From contig NZ_JAWJZH010000001.1 in assembly GCF_033063295.1 (NCBI RefSeq), positions 372,001 to 436,000 of the forward strand: DNA of 64,000 nucleotides, given 5' to 3'. The position numbers and the translations under genes are program-made. Below are positions 48,441-58,433 of the stretch, in pieces; position 1 is the stretch's first letter; the number at the start of each line of letters is the position of its first letter. The notes under the pieces are model-generated. The model searched no databases. It was given only the letters and a program-made list of their open reading frames with translations, and was not told where the DNA came from. Source of the DNA: Nitrosomonas sp. Is35 (GTDB taxonomy: Bacteria; Pseudomonadota; Gammaproteobacteria; Burkholderiales; Nitrosomonadaceae).

Positions 48441-48474
48441 AGAGCATTTGCATCAAGAAATGCTCTATTTTTTT
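48441..48474 (+). terminator. Rho-independent terminator of the small membrane peptide gene
   Basis: Arms AGAGCATTT (48441-48449) and AAATGCTCT (48458-48466) form a perfect nine-pair stem with an 8-base loop, followed by an A and a run of seven T. Confidence 0.92.
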
Positions 48475-48923
48475 ATGCTGTGCCGCTCAGCTGCGGTAAA
48501 GTTCAAATCCGGTATCAAATCGTACCGTGTTCTCAATGTAAGAAATCTACAGACATGCCACCCAATCATTCTTAAATTTGGGAATGCTTGGCTTAAGAAA
48601 CTATTCATTAGCACTTCAAGTAGGATACTGATATATCCTTGTCATTTGGGCCTATTGCGGCTTTTCGGAAGAATGAAATTTCCTTCAAATAGGTTGTTTC
48701 CCGAAGGATTACATCGCTTACATCCAAATCCATCGGCTATGTCTTGGGATTTTCCCTACATTCAAATCACTCCATGTTTTTAACAGCAAAAATATGTGCA
48801 AGAATGGTATGATCTGCGCTAATTTTTGTTGTCGTAATACGGTTTTGCAGTAGTTTTTCTGGGTGGAGTCAATTAATCATTTTTCCAGCGTTGCTGGCTG
48901 GTTTTCCAACACCGGGGTAGTTC
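48475..48923. other. Intergenic region before the HpnO-like gene
   Basis: About 450 bases. A plus-strand frame from 48448 to 48783 begins inside the terminator loop and has no family features, so I do not call it a gene. Nothing else is recognised apart from a weak GGGG-containing ribosome site for the next gene. Confidence 0.5.
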
Positions 48924-50318
48924 ATGTCTTTCAGTATCGCTGATTTGTTATCGCAACATCGCACCGACAAATTTGATTTGCACGATCATTACCTGAATGC
49001 GCAAATGGTCAGGGTACTGAAGACAATCGGCTATGACCGTAATTATGAGCGCGCGATCGGGCAGTATTTGTACGACGAGCAAGGGAACGAATATCTCGAT
49101 TTGTTGAGCGGTTTCGGGGTGTATGCGTTCGGCCGCAACCATCCGGTCATCGTCAATGCATTAAAAGAAGTGTTGTCGCTCGAAATGCCCGATTTGGTGC
49201 AGATGGATGTGTCGATTCTGAGCGGCCTGCTGGCCAAGGAGATCTTGACCACGACACCGGATAATCTGGAACGCGCGTTCTTTTGCAATTCCGGCACCGA
49301 GGCGGTCGAAGCGGCGATCAAGTTCGCACGTTACTTTACCAAACGCAATCGCATTATTTGCTGCGATCATGCTTATCATGGCCTGACGATGGGCGCGTTA
49401 TCACTGAACGGTGAACAGATTTTCAAGGATGGCTTCGGGCCGTTGCTGCAAGATTGCGGCTCGGTGCCATTCAACGATCTGGCCGCATTGGAACAGGCGC
49501 TCAGCAGCCGCAACGTGGCGGCGTTCGTGGTCGAGCCGATCCAAGGCAAAGGCGTGAATATCCCGGACGATAATTACCTGCCCGAAGTCGAACGCATGTG
49601 CAAGAAATATGGCACCTTGTTTGTCGCGGATGAAATTCAGACCGGACTGGGGCGTACTGGTAAATTCTGGGCAGTTGAGCATTGGGGCGTGAAGCCCGAC
49701 ATGATTTGCATGGCCAAGGCACTGTCCGGCGGGTTTGTTCCGGTTGGCGCGGTGGCAATGACGCAACCGATTATGGACAGCGTGTTTAACCGCATGGACC
49801 GCGCGGTGGTGCATGGCTCCACGTTCTCCAAGAACAATATGGCGATGGCGGCGGGGCTGGCCAGTCTAGAAGTGATCAAAAGCGAAAAACTGGTCGAGAA
49901 CAGCGCCAAGGTCGGTGCGGATTTGATCGCACGGTTGAATGCCTTAACCGGTCAGTTTGAATTCCTGAAGGGAGCGCGCGGCAAAGGATCGATGATCGCG
50001 GTGGAATTCAAATCGCCCGACAGTTTCTCGTTAAAAGCCGCCTGGATGATGCTGGAAGCGGCCAACAAAGGGTTGTTCTGCCAGATGATCACGATCCCGT
50101 TGTTCAAAGAACACCGAATCCTGACGCAGGTGGCGGGGCATGGCATGAATGTGGTCAAACTGTTACCGCCGCTGATCCTGACACAAAAAGATTGCGACCG
50201 CATTATCAGTGCATTTTCCAAGACGATCGCCGATACGCATCAAGTGCCGGGTTCCATTTGGGAGCTTGGCAAGAACCTGGCCAGCCATGCGTTAAAAGCG
50301 AAGGCCGGTCAAAGCTAG
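48924..50318 (+). CDS. hpnO: Class III aminotransferase, HpnO-like (aminobacteriohopanetriol formation)
   Basis: A 464-residue PLP aminotransferase of the acetylornithine/ornithine class. Motifs are FCNSGTEAVEAAIKFAR, CDHAYHGLTMGALS, FVADEIQTGLGRTGKFWA and the PLP lysine in MAKALSGGFVPVGAV. The opening (LNAQMVRVLKTIGYDRNYERA, then YLDLLSGFGVYAFGRNHP) resembles HpnO, which puts the amino group on bacteriohopane side chains. It lies about 5.7 kb from hpnM, outside the main hopanoid group, so the call rests on sequence pattern and the presence of hopanoid genes nearby. A plain ornithine or GABA aminotransferase is less likely. Confidence 0.65.
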   Translation: MSFSIADLLSQHRTDKFDLHDHYLNAQMVRVLKTIGYDRNYERAIGQYLYDEQGNEYLDLLSGFGVYAFGRNHPVIVNALKEVLSLEMPDLVQMDVSILSGLLAKEILTTTPDNLERAFFCNSGTEAVEAAIKFARYFTKRNRIICCDHAYHGLTMGALSLNGEQIFKDGFGPLLQDCGSVPFNDLAALEQALSSRNVAAFVVEPIQGKGVNIPDDNYLPEVERMCKKYGTLFVADEIQTGLGRTGKFWAVEHWGVKPDMICMAKALSGGFVPVGAVAMTQPIMDSVFNRMDRAVVHGSTFSKNNMAMAAGLASLEVIKSEKLVENSAKVGADLIARLNALTGQFEFLKGARGKGSMIAVEFKSPDSFSLKAAWMMLEAANKGLFCQMITIPLFKEHRILTQVAGHGMNVVKLLPPLILTQKDCDRIISAFSKTIADTHQVPGSIWELGKNLASHALKAKAGQS

Positions 50319-50325
50319 AATCCGC

Positions 50326-51390
50326 ATGAATACCGAACACTCCAACGAACTGCATTATTTCTGGTGGCTGGCGCTGGCTTGTGTGTCGGGCGGGGTGCTG
50401 TACCTGCTCAGTCCGATTCTGACACCCTTCTTGCTGGCCGCAGTCATTGCTTATATCTGTAATCCGATGGTGACACGCATGGCGGGCAGAAATATCTCGC
50501 GTACCGCAGGCACGATATTGGTGATGTTCTTATTACTCGGCATGTTCGCGGCGCTGATTTTGATCATGGTGCCGCTGTTTGAAGAAGAAGCCCGGCGGAT
50601 GCTGGACAAAATGCCGGTTTATCTCGAAGTGCTGCGGACCAAGGTGATTCCGTGGCTGGAAGCCCGGTTTAACATCAGCCTGCAACCGGACATGAATGTG
50701 CTGAAGCAAGCGATATCGGAACACTGGCAGAGCGCGGGTGGAGTGGCGGCAAAAGTGCTGCCTTCGTTGACCAGCGGCGGCATGGCGATTGTCGAGTTTC
50801 TGGTCAATATGCTGCTGGTGCCGGTGGTGTTGTTTTATCTGCTGCGCGATTGGGACATGTTGATCAAGCTGATCGATGAAATGATCCCGCGCTACTGGCA
50901 CAAGCAGATTTCCCTATTGGCCCGGGAAACTGACCAGATTCTCGCGGAATTCCTGCGCGGGCAATTGTCCGTCATCGTACTGATGAGCATTTGTTACATT
51001 ACCGGCCTCTGGCTGGCGGGATTGGAATTTGCATTACCGATCGGCTTGGTTGCGGGCATTCTGGTTTTCGTCCCGTATCTCGGCATGATCGTCGGCCTGA
51101 CGCTCGCAACACTGGCCGCTGTGATGCAGTTTCAAGATTGGAGCGGATTGATACCGGTATGGATCGTGTTTGGTATTGGTCAATTGCTGGAGGGCATGCT
51201 GTTTACCCCTTGGCTGGTGGGTGACCGCATCGGCTTACATCCGGTCATGGTGATTTTTGCCTTGATGGCGTTCGGTCAATTATTCGGTTTTTTCGGCATC
51301 CTGCTGGCGCTGCCGGTGAGCGCCGTATTGCTGGTATGGCTGCGGCACCTGCATCAGCATTATCTGATCAGTAATTTCTATAATTCATAA
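50326..51390 (+). CDS. perM: AI-2E/PerM family permease
   Basis: A polytopic inner-membrane protein of 354 residues with about eight helices and a soluble segment (about 85-155). Family motifs are the early LLSPILTPFLLAAVIAYICNP, LRGQLSVIVLMSICYITGLW and the late segment FVPYLGMIVGL followed by GQLLEGMLFTPWLVGDRIGLHP. Substrate is not established for most members. The next genes are hda and a phosphatase; perM-hda neighbours are common in proteobacteria. Confidence 0.9.
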   Translation: MNTEHSNELHYFWWLALACVSGGVLYLLSPILTPFLLAAVIAYICNPMVTRMAGRNISRTAGTILVMFLLLGMFAALILIMVPLFEEEARRMLDKMPVYLEVLRTKVIPWLEARFNISLQPDMNVLKQAISEHWQSAGGVAAKVLPSLTSGGMAIVEFLVNMLLVPVVLFYLLRDWDMLIKLIDEMIPRYWHKQISLLARETDQILAEFLRGQLSVIVLMSICYITGLWLAGLEFALPIGLVAGILVFVPYLGMIVGLTLATLAAVMQFQDWSGLIPVWIVFGIGQLLEGMLFTPWLVGDRIGLHPVMVIFALMAFGQLFGFFGILLALPVSAVLLVWLRHLHQHYLISNFYNS

Positions 51391-51426
51391 CCCTGCCGGT
51401 TTAGAGTCTGGCGGCATCCCTGAGTC

Positions 51427-52110
51427 ATGATGATGCAACAATTGCTGCTCGATATTTTGCCGCCGCCGTCCCCCGCGCTGGAAAATTTTCAACCGGGAAA
51501 AAATGCCGAATTGCTGCACATGCTGACCGGCATTTTGTCCGGCCGGGAACAGGAACGTTTTGTTTATGTGTGGGGTAAGCCGGGGTGCGGCAAAAGTCAT
51601 GTGCTGCAAGCGATTGTTGCTGCGTATACACAAAGAAACCTAAAAGCGGTATATTGCAGCGCCAAAAAGCAGAGTGAATTTCCGGTTGAAGGTGATGTAG
51701 ATTGCATCGCCATCGACGATATCGATGACCTGAATGCAGCGGCTCAGATCGGATTGTTCAATCTGTATAACCAGTTGCGCGACGAAGGCCATGCCTTATT
51801 GCTGCTGAGCGGCACAGTTGCGCCGATGTATCTGAATTTGCGCCAGGATCTGGTGACGCGTTTGGGCTGGGGGTTGGTTTTTCAGGTGCATGAACTGACC
51901 GAAGCGGAGAAAATCCAAGCCATGAAAACGCATGCTGCGGATCGCGGCTTTGAGATTTCGCAGGAAATTTGTCTTTATTTGTTGCGGCACGGGCGGCGCG
52001 ATTTACCGTCGCTGATGATGACGCTGGATGCTTTGGACCGCTATTCGCTGGTGCATCAGCGTCCTATTACCATTCCTTTGTTACGAGAATTATTACAGGT
52101 GGCTTCATGA
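51427..52110 (+). CDS. hda: DnaA regulatory inactivator Hda
   Basis: Hda binds the beta clamp and makes DnaA hydrolyse its ATP after replication starts. The 227-residue AAA+ protein has the N-terminal clamp-binding peptide (QQLLLDI), Walker A GKPGCGKS (Lys56), Walker B CIAIDDIDDL and sensor II region LLRHGRRDLPSLMMTLDALDR. It lacks the DNA-binding domain of DnaA. Three ATG codons in a row open the frame, and the exact start is uncertain by two residues. Its stop overlaps the next start (ATGA). Confidence 0.93.
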   Translation: MMMQQLLLDILPPPSPALENFQPGKNAELLHMLTGILSGREQERFVYVWGKPGCGKSHVLQAIVAAYTQRNLKAVYCSAKKQSEFPVEGDVDCIAIDDIDDLNAAAQIGLFNLYNQLRDEGHALLLLSGTVAPMYLNLRQDLVTRLGWGLVFQVHELTEAEKIQAMKTHAADRGFEISQEICLYLLRHGRRDLPSLMMTLDALDRYSLVHQRPITIPLLRELLQVAS

Positions 52111-52769
52111 ATTTAGCATTATTTGATTTGGATAACACGCTGATTGCAGGCGACAGTGATTTTCAGTGGGCGCAGTTTTTGATAGAAAAGAACGCGCTGG
52201 ATCGTGAGTTGCACGAAGCGAAAAATATCGAATTTTACGAGCAATACAAAGCCGGGACGCTGGATATTCACGAATTTCTCGATTTTCAGCTTAAGCCGCT
52301 GGCGCGTCATCCGCGAGCGCAACTGGAAGCCTGGCGTAAGGAATTCATGACCCAAAGGATTACCCCGATAATCGCGCCCGGCACGCGGAAATTGATCGAA
52401 CAGCATATGCTGGATAACGATTTGTGCATCATTATCACCGCCACCAACAGTTTCGTCACCGCGCCAATTGCCCAGGCGCTCGGTATCGAGTACTTGATTG
52501 CAACCGAGCCGGAAGAAAAGAACGGTGAATTTACCGGCCGGGTTTCCGGCACACCGTCATTCCGCGAAGGAAAAGTCGAACGGCTGGAGAAATGGCTGGA
52601 TGCGCACAATCTGACGTGGCTGTCGTTCCTGCGCAGCTGGTTTTACAGCGATTCGCTGAACGACCTGCCGTTGCTCAGCAAAGTCACGCACCCGGTCGCG
52701 GTTGATCCCGATCCGACACTGAAAAGCCACGCCGAGAGAAACAACTGGCCGATTATCAGTTTGCGTTAG
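52107..52769 (+). CDS. HAD-IB family phosphatase (SerB-like)
   Basis: A 220-residue HAD hydrolase. The nucleophile motif is DLDNTL (Asp7 nucleophile, Asp9 acid), a Thr/Ser motif II follows in IIITATNSF, and motif IV appears as SFLRSWFYSDSLNDLPLL with acidic residues for Mg2+. The family includes phosphoserine and histidinol-phosphate phosphatases. Substrate is undecided. The ATG at 52107 overlaps the hda stop; longer upstream frames run inside hda and are not used. The pair hda-HAD is frequent in betaproteobacteria. Confidence 0.9.
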   Translation: MNLALFDLDNTLIAGDSDFQWAQFLIEKNALDRELHEAKNIEFYEQYKAGTLDIHEFLDFQLKPLARHPRAQLEAWRKEFMTQRITPIIAPGTRKLIEQHMLDNDLCIIITATNSFVTAPIAQALGIEYLIATEPEEKNGEFTGRVSGTPSFREGKVERLEKWLDAHNLTWLSFLRSWFYSDSLNDLPLLSKVTHPVAVDPDPTLKSHAERNNWPIISLR

Positions 52770-52818
52770 TGTTAATCCGTGTGAATCGCCCATTGCTCTG
52801 CTGAGTTTTCGTTACGAT

Positions 52819-55800
52819 TCAATCAAATTGCATGGAATAAAACAGATCGACCGCACTATCCTCACCGGCTTGCGTGACGATGGTAATTCTCGGTGTCAGA
52901 CTGTAATTCAGCTTAGCGATACCAACCGTGGTTGCTGTTAGGCCCCGCTCATAAGTCAAATAAGCGCGCGATGAAATGCGCTTGCCAATCACGCCGATCT
53001 GCCCGGTCAATGAACTGCCGATGCTTGCTTGCTTGAAAGTGATCTCGTCCACACCGAGCGCTTGGGTGATTCGATCGGTAATACCGCTGCCGGATTGACC
53101 GCCGAGTATCGATCCGGCGGCTGACAGCAGTACCGAGGTATCGAGGCCGCTGGCGTCGGGTTTTCTACCCAGTACGATCCAGGACAGTTTTTCGAGATCG
53201 GGTACCTCCGGTGTCGATACCAATCTTACCCGCGGGTGGCGTACCGATCCGTCGATTTCGACACCGGCCTCGACTGCCAGCCCCTCCCGCACCGCTAGTA
53301 CGCTCAGATTGGGATCATCGAGCGGCCCCTGGAAACTGACGATGCCGCGTTTGACCGTCAAATTCTGCCCGTATGCTTTGAATGCAGTGTCCTGCGCAGC
53401 GATCACACCGGTGAGCTTGAGTTGCTGATTGTTGTCGTTGCGGACTTGCAGCTGGCCAGCCAGGCGGCCTTCCAGACCCGCGGCGCGGATATGGAATTTT
53501 TCCCCCAGATTAAAGTTCATCGCAAGATCCAGCGCCAGTTTCTGCGCACGTTGCGGTGCTGAGGTATTGACCAGAACGACATCGTCCGGCAAAGACGGGC
53601 GATCTTCCGGCGGCTGCATGATCAAACCGGCGTCGGCCCGTAAATCGCCGGCAACGCTGAGGCGGTTTTGCTGTAAACGGACGGTGCCGCTGCCGGAAGA
53701 GACAATCCAGTAATCGGTTTTATGCGCCAGCGGCAGTTTCTCGATGGAGAAATCGAGGTGGCTTGGGCCGCCGGTTAATCCGGCCTTGCCGCTGACAGTC
53801 AGGGAGCCCGCCGTATCTTGCAGCGCCAGATTGCCGAACAAGCGATTATCCGGTGGCGGCCCATGAGGACTGGCGAAGTGCAGCCGGTCGATGTGCAGAT
53901 CCGCTTGCTGAAAATGCGCAGTCAGGGTGCCTTGCTGCAGGCGAATGCCCTGTTCCAGTAAGGCCAGGCGTAAATTTGCGCCGGACACCGTGCCGCTGAT
54001 ATCGGGTTGCTGCAGCGTACCCCGGACTCCAGCTTGAATGTGCAATTCGCCATCGGCGTGGAGATTGTCACCGAACGCATTGAGCCACTTCAAGCTGGCG
54101 ATGCTGGCTTGGATATTCCCCTGCAACGGCGATTCCTTGACCATGGGCCACAGTGCTTTCGTGGGTTGCAGCGGCATCGCCGCTTCCGCTCGAACGCTGC
54201 CCAGTGTTTCGCTATTCAGCGTGAATTGTCCGGATAGTTTTCCCTGCCGTGCGGTTGCTTGCAGCAGTAATTGTTGCAATCCCAATGGCTGCGGTATGTC
54301 TCCGGGCAAATACCAGTCGCCGCGTTCGCGCTGGATGTGCAATTCGCCGCTCAGCTGCGTGGCGTTATCGAGATACCAGCGGCCGCCCAATTGTAACGGA
54401 GCTTCTTTTGCGCGCACCGGTGCGCCGGGCAGCAGCCCAATGCCGGTGAAATCACCGCTGGTTTTCAAACTGTCCGGAGTCCAGTGCAATTGCTCGATGC
54501 GGACCGATCCGCCGGAAAGCGAAAACCCGGCATCATGTAACAAAAACGATGTTGTGCTGGCCGCGAGTGTGGCCGGTGCCAGCAGGCGAAACGGCATGTC
54601 ACCGGTAGCAGACAATCCGGTCAGTTGGCCTTGCCAGCGCGGCGGCTGCCCCGGTTTTGCCTTGCTCAAACCGCCGTTTGCCGCCAATCGTACCCCGCTA
54701 TCCCGGTTGATAGCGGCATTGACTATGAGGTGGTGGTGCCCGGTTTTACCGTCGAGGGTGCCGATCAACTGCCTGATCGTTGCTTGCTCATGCGCGCGAT
54801 AGGTATCGGCTGCCACGTTCAGCGCAATGGTGTCATCTTGCTGCCACCGCGCGCTGGCGGATAGGCCCGAGAATTGTTGTTTACCGGGTAATTCGAGATG
54901 TTTGCTGGTCAATTTCCAGTCGAGATCCGGTGTTTTTAGAGTGCCGCGGAAACTAAGCTGCGTCTGCAAATCGCCCGACACGCCCAAACCCAGCTGTGCC
55001 AATGCGGGGGCATTGACCGTCAATTGAACGTCGTGCCGTTCACCGTCCAGGCGGCCCTGCGCAAGCAGCCGGTTTGAGCCCGCCAGCAATTCAGCCTTGC
55101 CGCTGAAGCGCCCCGCGCCGGTGAATGCGATCTCTCCCGAGCCGCTGACCGGTGATTTCGCCAGGCGGCTTTTTTGCATAGCGTATTTCAAAGTACCGGT
55201 AACCGCCGGTAATCGTTGGCCGGATAACTGCAAGGTGGCGTTCAGGCTGGAGTCGACCGCTTGAATAAAATCCGCGCTGTTGAAATCAATCAACTCGCCC
55301 GACAATTCAAACGACTGATCCCCCGTCAACTGCAATTTGCCTTGACCGGCCAATCGCGACCGGTTGCGTTGCACAATGAACTGCTCGAGCACGAGTTGTT
55401 CCGGTGTGCGGGCAATGTTGGCAGTCAAACGCAACGACCGGTCGCGCAGATCGATGCGGGCAGATTGCTTTTCCGTACCGCCGCTGAGCTCGATCTTGCC
55501 GGAAACTGCGGCGGTTTGCAGGCGGCTGTCGAGCTGTTGCGGATCGAGCCGCTCGACCGCTAAGTCCGCGGTGAGGATGTGCTTGCTCCAGTCCCAAGCC
55601 AATGCTCCGCGTACAACCCCATCCTTTCCGGATTGCGCATGCACATCCGGTAGCGTCAGCGATTGCGGGGAAAATTGCACGCGAGTATCAATGGCGGACA
55701 GCGGAATACCGTTTTGATCGAACGGCGCGGGCGCATGATTTTCGATGTTGATGTGACCGGCCAATTGTCCGGCCTTGTTTTGCATCAACTGTGACGACAG

Positions 55801-56658
55801 AGACAGTTTTGCTTGCGGCGCATTGGCCAGAAAATCGGCCGGATTCCACTGTTCCAGCATAGCGTCTAACTGCGTTAGCGGATTCGCGGCAAACGGCTGC
55901 ACTTGTGCTTGCAGTGTCATATTGGCGGCAGGCGGCTTGCTGGCGGATTGAATCGTGAGCTGTTCCAGATTCCCGGTAACGGTTGTGTCGATGCCGCCCC
56001 ATGAACCGTCAGCGGTGATGCCGATACGGGCGGATAAGGCATACGGCGCGTTGCCCGCGAGCTCCGCCTGCGATTCGACAGTCGCCCAAGGTGTTGTGAA
56101 ATTCAGCTGCGTGAGCCGGTGATGCTTGCCGTCGCTGTCCAATGCCAGTACTAAATTGGATATGACCGGCGCAGCATTCTCCTGGGTTGCCGCATTCAGA
56201 TGAATTGAACCGGCAGTCAATTCCGCAATCGATAATCCGAACGGTAGCAGCAAACTGTCCGGCGGTTGCGGAGCTGCGGGCGTGGTCTCAGTCGTATGCT
56301 GATTGATCCAAATCGACTCCAACGCCAGCCGGTTGACACTGATCCGCCGCTGCAACAATTGCCCGGGATTCCAGTGCATGTGGAGATTTCTTAGCGTCAG
56401 TGCCAGTTCATAGTTGCTGAAATGAATATGTTCAATGTGCAGGTCTTGCAGTGTGCCATAAACACCGGTCAACTGAACCGTGCCGCCGCTCCAACGGTTA
56501 ACAGCGGCGGCTGTCGATTGCAATCCGGATGAGCTATACAACAACCAATAACCGGCAATTACCGTTAACACCAGCCAAAGCAACAAACTGCCAACCAACG
56601 TGCGATAACGCCGGGCGGTTTTCGAGGAAGACGGGTTTACGGTGTGTTGCTCGGACAT
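52819..56658 (-). CDS. tamB: Translocation and assembly module subunit TamB
   Basis: TamB is a giant periplasm-spanning AsmA-like protein that works with TamA in lipid or protein delivery to the outer membrane. The 1279-residue product has one N-terminal inner-membrane helix (about 22-42), over 900 residues of repeating beta-strand sequence that would form a hydrophobic groove, and the C-terminal DUF490 domain (about 1000-1279). The latter includes VKRGIVSFQGPLDDPNLSVL and the ending RITIVTQAGEDSAVDLFYSMQFD. Its start lies 17 bases after the tamA stop with AGGA in front. The length is normal for the family. Confidence 0.95.
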   Translation of the reverse strand: MSEQHTVNPSSSKTARRYRTLVGSLLLWLVLTVIAGYWLLYSSSGLQSTAAAVNRWSGGTVQLTGVYGTLQDLHIEHIHFSNYELALTLRNLHMHWNPGQLLQRRISVNRLALESIWINQHTTETTPAAPQPPDSLLLPFGLSIAELTAGSIHLNAATQENAAPVISNLVLALDSDGKHHRLTQLNFTTPWATVESQAELAGNAPYALSARIGITADGSWGGIDTTVTGNLEQLTIQSASKPPAANMTLQAQVQPFAANPLTQLDAMLEQWNPADFLANAPQAKLSLSSQLMQNKAGQLAGHINIENHAPAPFDQNGIPLSAIDTRVQFSPQSLTLPDVHAQSGKDGVVRGALAWDWSKHILTADLAVERLDPQQLDSRLQTAAVSGKIELSGGTEKQSARIDLRDRSLRLTANIARTPEQLVLEQFIVQRNRSRLAGQGKLQLTGDQSFELSGELIDFNSADFIQAVDSSLNATLQLSGQRLPAVTGTLKYAMQKSRLAKSPVSGSGEIAFTGAGRFSGKAELLAGSNRLLAQGRLDGERHDVQLTVNAPALAQLGLGVSGDLQTQLSFRGTLKTPDLDWKLTSKHLELPGKQQFSGLSASARWQQDDTIALNVAADTYRAHEQATIRQLIGTLDGKTGHHHLIVNAAINRDSGVRLAANGGLSKAKPGQPPRWQGQLTGLSATGDMPFRLLAPATLAASTTSFLLHDAGFSLSGGSVRIEQLHWTPDSLKTSGDFTGIGLLPGAPVRAKEAPLQLGGRWYLDNATQLSGELHIQRERGDWYLPGDIPQPLGLQQLLLQATARQGKLSGQFTLNSETLGSVRAEAAMPLQPTKALWPMVKESPLQGNIQASIASLKWLNAFGDNLHADGELHIQAGVRGTLQQPDISGTVSGANLRLALLEQGIRLQQGTLTAHFQQADLHIDRLHFASPHGPPPDNRLFGNLALQDTAGSLTVSGKAGLTGGPSHLDFSIEKLPLAHKTDYWIVSSGSGTVRLQQNRLSVAGDLRADAGLIMQPPEDRPSLPDDVVLVNTSAPQRAQKLALDLAMNFNLGEKFHIRAAGLEGRLAGQLQVRNDNNQQLKLTGVIAAQDTAFKAYGQNLTVKRGIVSFQGPLDDPNLSVLAVREGLAVEAGVEIDGSVRHPRVRLVSTPEVPDLEKLSWIVLGRKPDASGLDTSVLLSAAGSILGGQSGSGITDRITQALGVDEITFKQASIGSSLTGQIGVIGKRISSRAYLTYERGLTATTVGIAKLNYSLTPRITIVTQAGEDSAVDLFYSMQFD

Positions 56659-56675
56659 AAACGATCCTCAGCCGG

Positions 56676-58433
56676 TCAGAAAGCGACGGCCATTGAGAAA
56701 TGCACGCGTAGCGAACCGGTTTCGTGACCCCGCGCCAGATCGAGCGCGAGCGGTCCCGCTGGGCTGCGCCAGCGGACACCGGCGCCGTAGGCGAGAAACA
56801 TCTGCATGTCTTGCCAGCGGTCGGCCGCGCTGCCAATGTCGGCAAACGCCGCCGCGCCCCATTGTTGGGTCAGCCAATGGGTATACTCGGCGGTCCCGGT
56901 CGCCATCACCCGGCCGCCGACGATGGCATTGCCTTCGTGGACACCGATGCCTTTGAAATCGTAACCGCGCAGCGATTGAATACCACCGGCGCGAAACAAG
57001 TATTCCTGCGGAATGCCGAAACGTGACGATGCCAGGGTATAACCGGCTTCCGCGCGCAGGAAGAAAACGTCGCGCGATCCCACCGGCCACCAGCTCTGAT
57101 GCCGGGCATAAGTGCGGATAAAATCCTGATCCGACAGCAATTGCTGACTGCCGCCGCCGATGCGCACTTCGGTGCTGTGGCCGCGCCGGATATTGACCGG
57201 ATCGTCGACAATCTGCCGCCGCCAGCGCCAATCCAGCACCAGCGCTTCGTTGATCTGATTGATCGCACCGTCGGGTTTTTTATGTTCACGCTGCCAATTC
57301 AAGCCGAATTGCATGAACATGGTTGGTGTCTGGTAATTGCGTGAAATACCGACTTTCTGGCCGACGGTTTGCAGGCCTTGAATATCGGTCATCTGCAGGC
57401 TGGCGCCGAGCGAATAATTGATCTGGTTTTGATCGGGCAGGGTGTCGATTCCCGCGAGAAACGTTTGCCGTTTTTGCTCGAGACGCAGCAAACTGGTGAG
57501 ATTCCAGGCACGGTCCAGTAAATTATGATGATGGTAATTGACTTCACCGCGTGCGCCATTGTTGGAACTGTAACCCACACCGAAAGCAAAGCGTTGTGCC
57601 TGCGCTTCCGTCAGCATGACTTTAACCGGTACCGACCGGTGTTGGGCGATATCGGGCGCGATACTGACTGAAACCGTGCTGAATTGCGGTTTTTTCTGCA
57701 ATGCGAGTTGATACTGATGCAGCAAATCGCGTTGATAAATATCGCCTGGCTTGAAAGGCGCAAGCCGCGTGATCAGTGATGCATCGTAACGTTCCAGGCC
57801 GGAAACTTGAGTTTCTCCAAGATAGAAAACCGGCCCGGAATCGATAGTGACGGTAAGGTCAGCGCGCGCTGCGCCCGGATCGACGCTGGCCTGGCTGCCC
57901 GTGATGACGGCGGCGGCGAATGCTTGTTGGGTGATGCTATCAATCAAAGCGGATTTTGCCTGTTCCCAATCGGCGGAGCGGAAGGGCAATCCGGTCTTTA
58001 ACGGCCACACAGCGCGAAGCTGCTCGATGCGCTTGTGGTGATCTTCATCGCCATTGGCGATATCGCCCGCAAATTCAAGGTTAACCGAACCTACGCGGGT
58101 CAATTCGCCAGGATCGATTTTGATCTCGATTGATTGTTCTGGCGCCGGTTTTGTCACGGAGATCATGGCATTGAAGTAACCTTCAGTCGCCATGATTTCT
58201 TTGATTTCTTTTTGTAAGCGATGCACAAAAATGTTTTCATCAAACTCGCTGGCGAATGACTCTGTAGGTAATTGAATATATTTATCGAGTAATTCTTGTA
58301 CCGGCTGCGGCGCCGATAAGGAGACGATAGCCGACTTACCGGGCAAATCGGAAGTTTCTTGCGCAACCGCGTGGAAACTCGATAAGACCAATAGCACAAT
58401 CATATAAAAGCGGATATTACAGAATCGAGTCAA
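56676..58433 (-). CDS. tamA: Translocation and assembly module subunit TamA (Omp85 family)
   Basis: TamA is a BamA-like outer-membrane barrel with three POTRA domains. The signal peptide ends near HAVAQ. POTRA repeats cover about residues 25-265 (for example FYLGETQVSGLERYDASLITR), and a 16-strand barrel follows, with SLRGYDFKGIG as the conserved (V/I)RGY motif and a final strand ending VHFSMAVAF. The 585-residue length fits. The frame opens at TTG (58433). An ATG ten codons later would leave a very short signal, so TTG is preferred though neither has a good ribosome site. tamA-tamB is a normal operon. Confidence 0.93.
   Translation of the reverse strand: MTRFCNIRFYMIVLLVLSSFHAVAQETSDLPGKSAIVSLSAPQPVQELLDKYIQLPTESFASEFDENIFVHRLQKEIKEIMATEGYFNAMISVTKPAPEQSIEIKIDPGELTRVGSVNLEFAGDIANGDEDHHKRIEQLRAVWPLKTGLPFRSADWEQAKSALIDSITQQAFAAAVITGSQASVDPGAARADLTVTIDSGPVFYLGETQVSGLERYDASLITRLAPFKPGDIYQRDLLHQYQLALQKKPQFSTVSVSIAPDIAQHRSVPVKVMLTEAQAQRFAFGVGYSSNNGARGEVNYHHHNLLDRAWNLTSLLRLEQKRQTFLAGIDTLPDQNQINYSLGASLQMTDIQGLQTVGQKVGISRNYQTPTMFMQFGLNWQREHKKPDGAINQINEALVLDWRWRRQIVDDPVNIRRGHSTEVRIGGGSQQLLSDQDFIRTYARHQSWWPVGSRDVFFLRAEAGYTLASSRFGIPQEYLFRAGGIQSLRGYDFKGIGVHEGNAIVGGRVMATGTAEYTHWLTQQWGAAAFADIGSAADRWQDMQMFLAYGAGVRWRSPAGPLALDLARGHETGSLRVHFSMAVAF

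Noticed and set aside
48448..48783. A 111-codon plus-strand frame before the HpnO-like gene
   Set aside because: It starts inside a terminator loop, has no ribosome site, and its product has no recognisable features.
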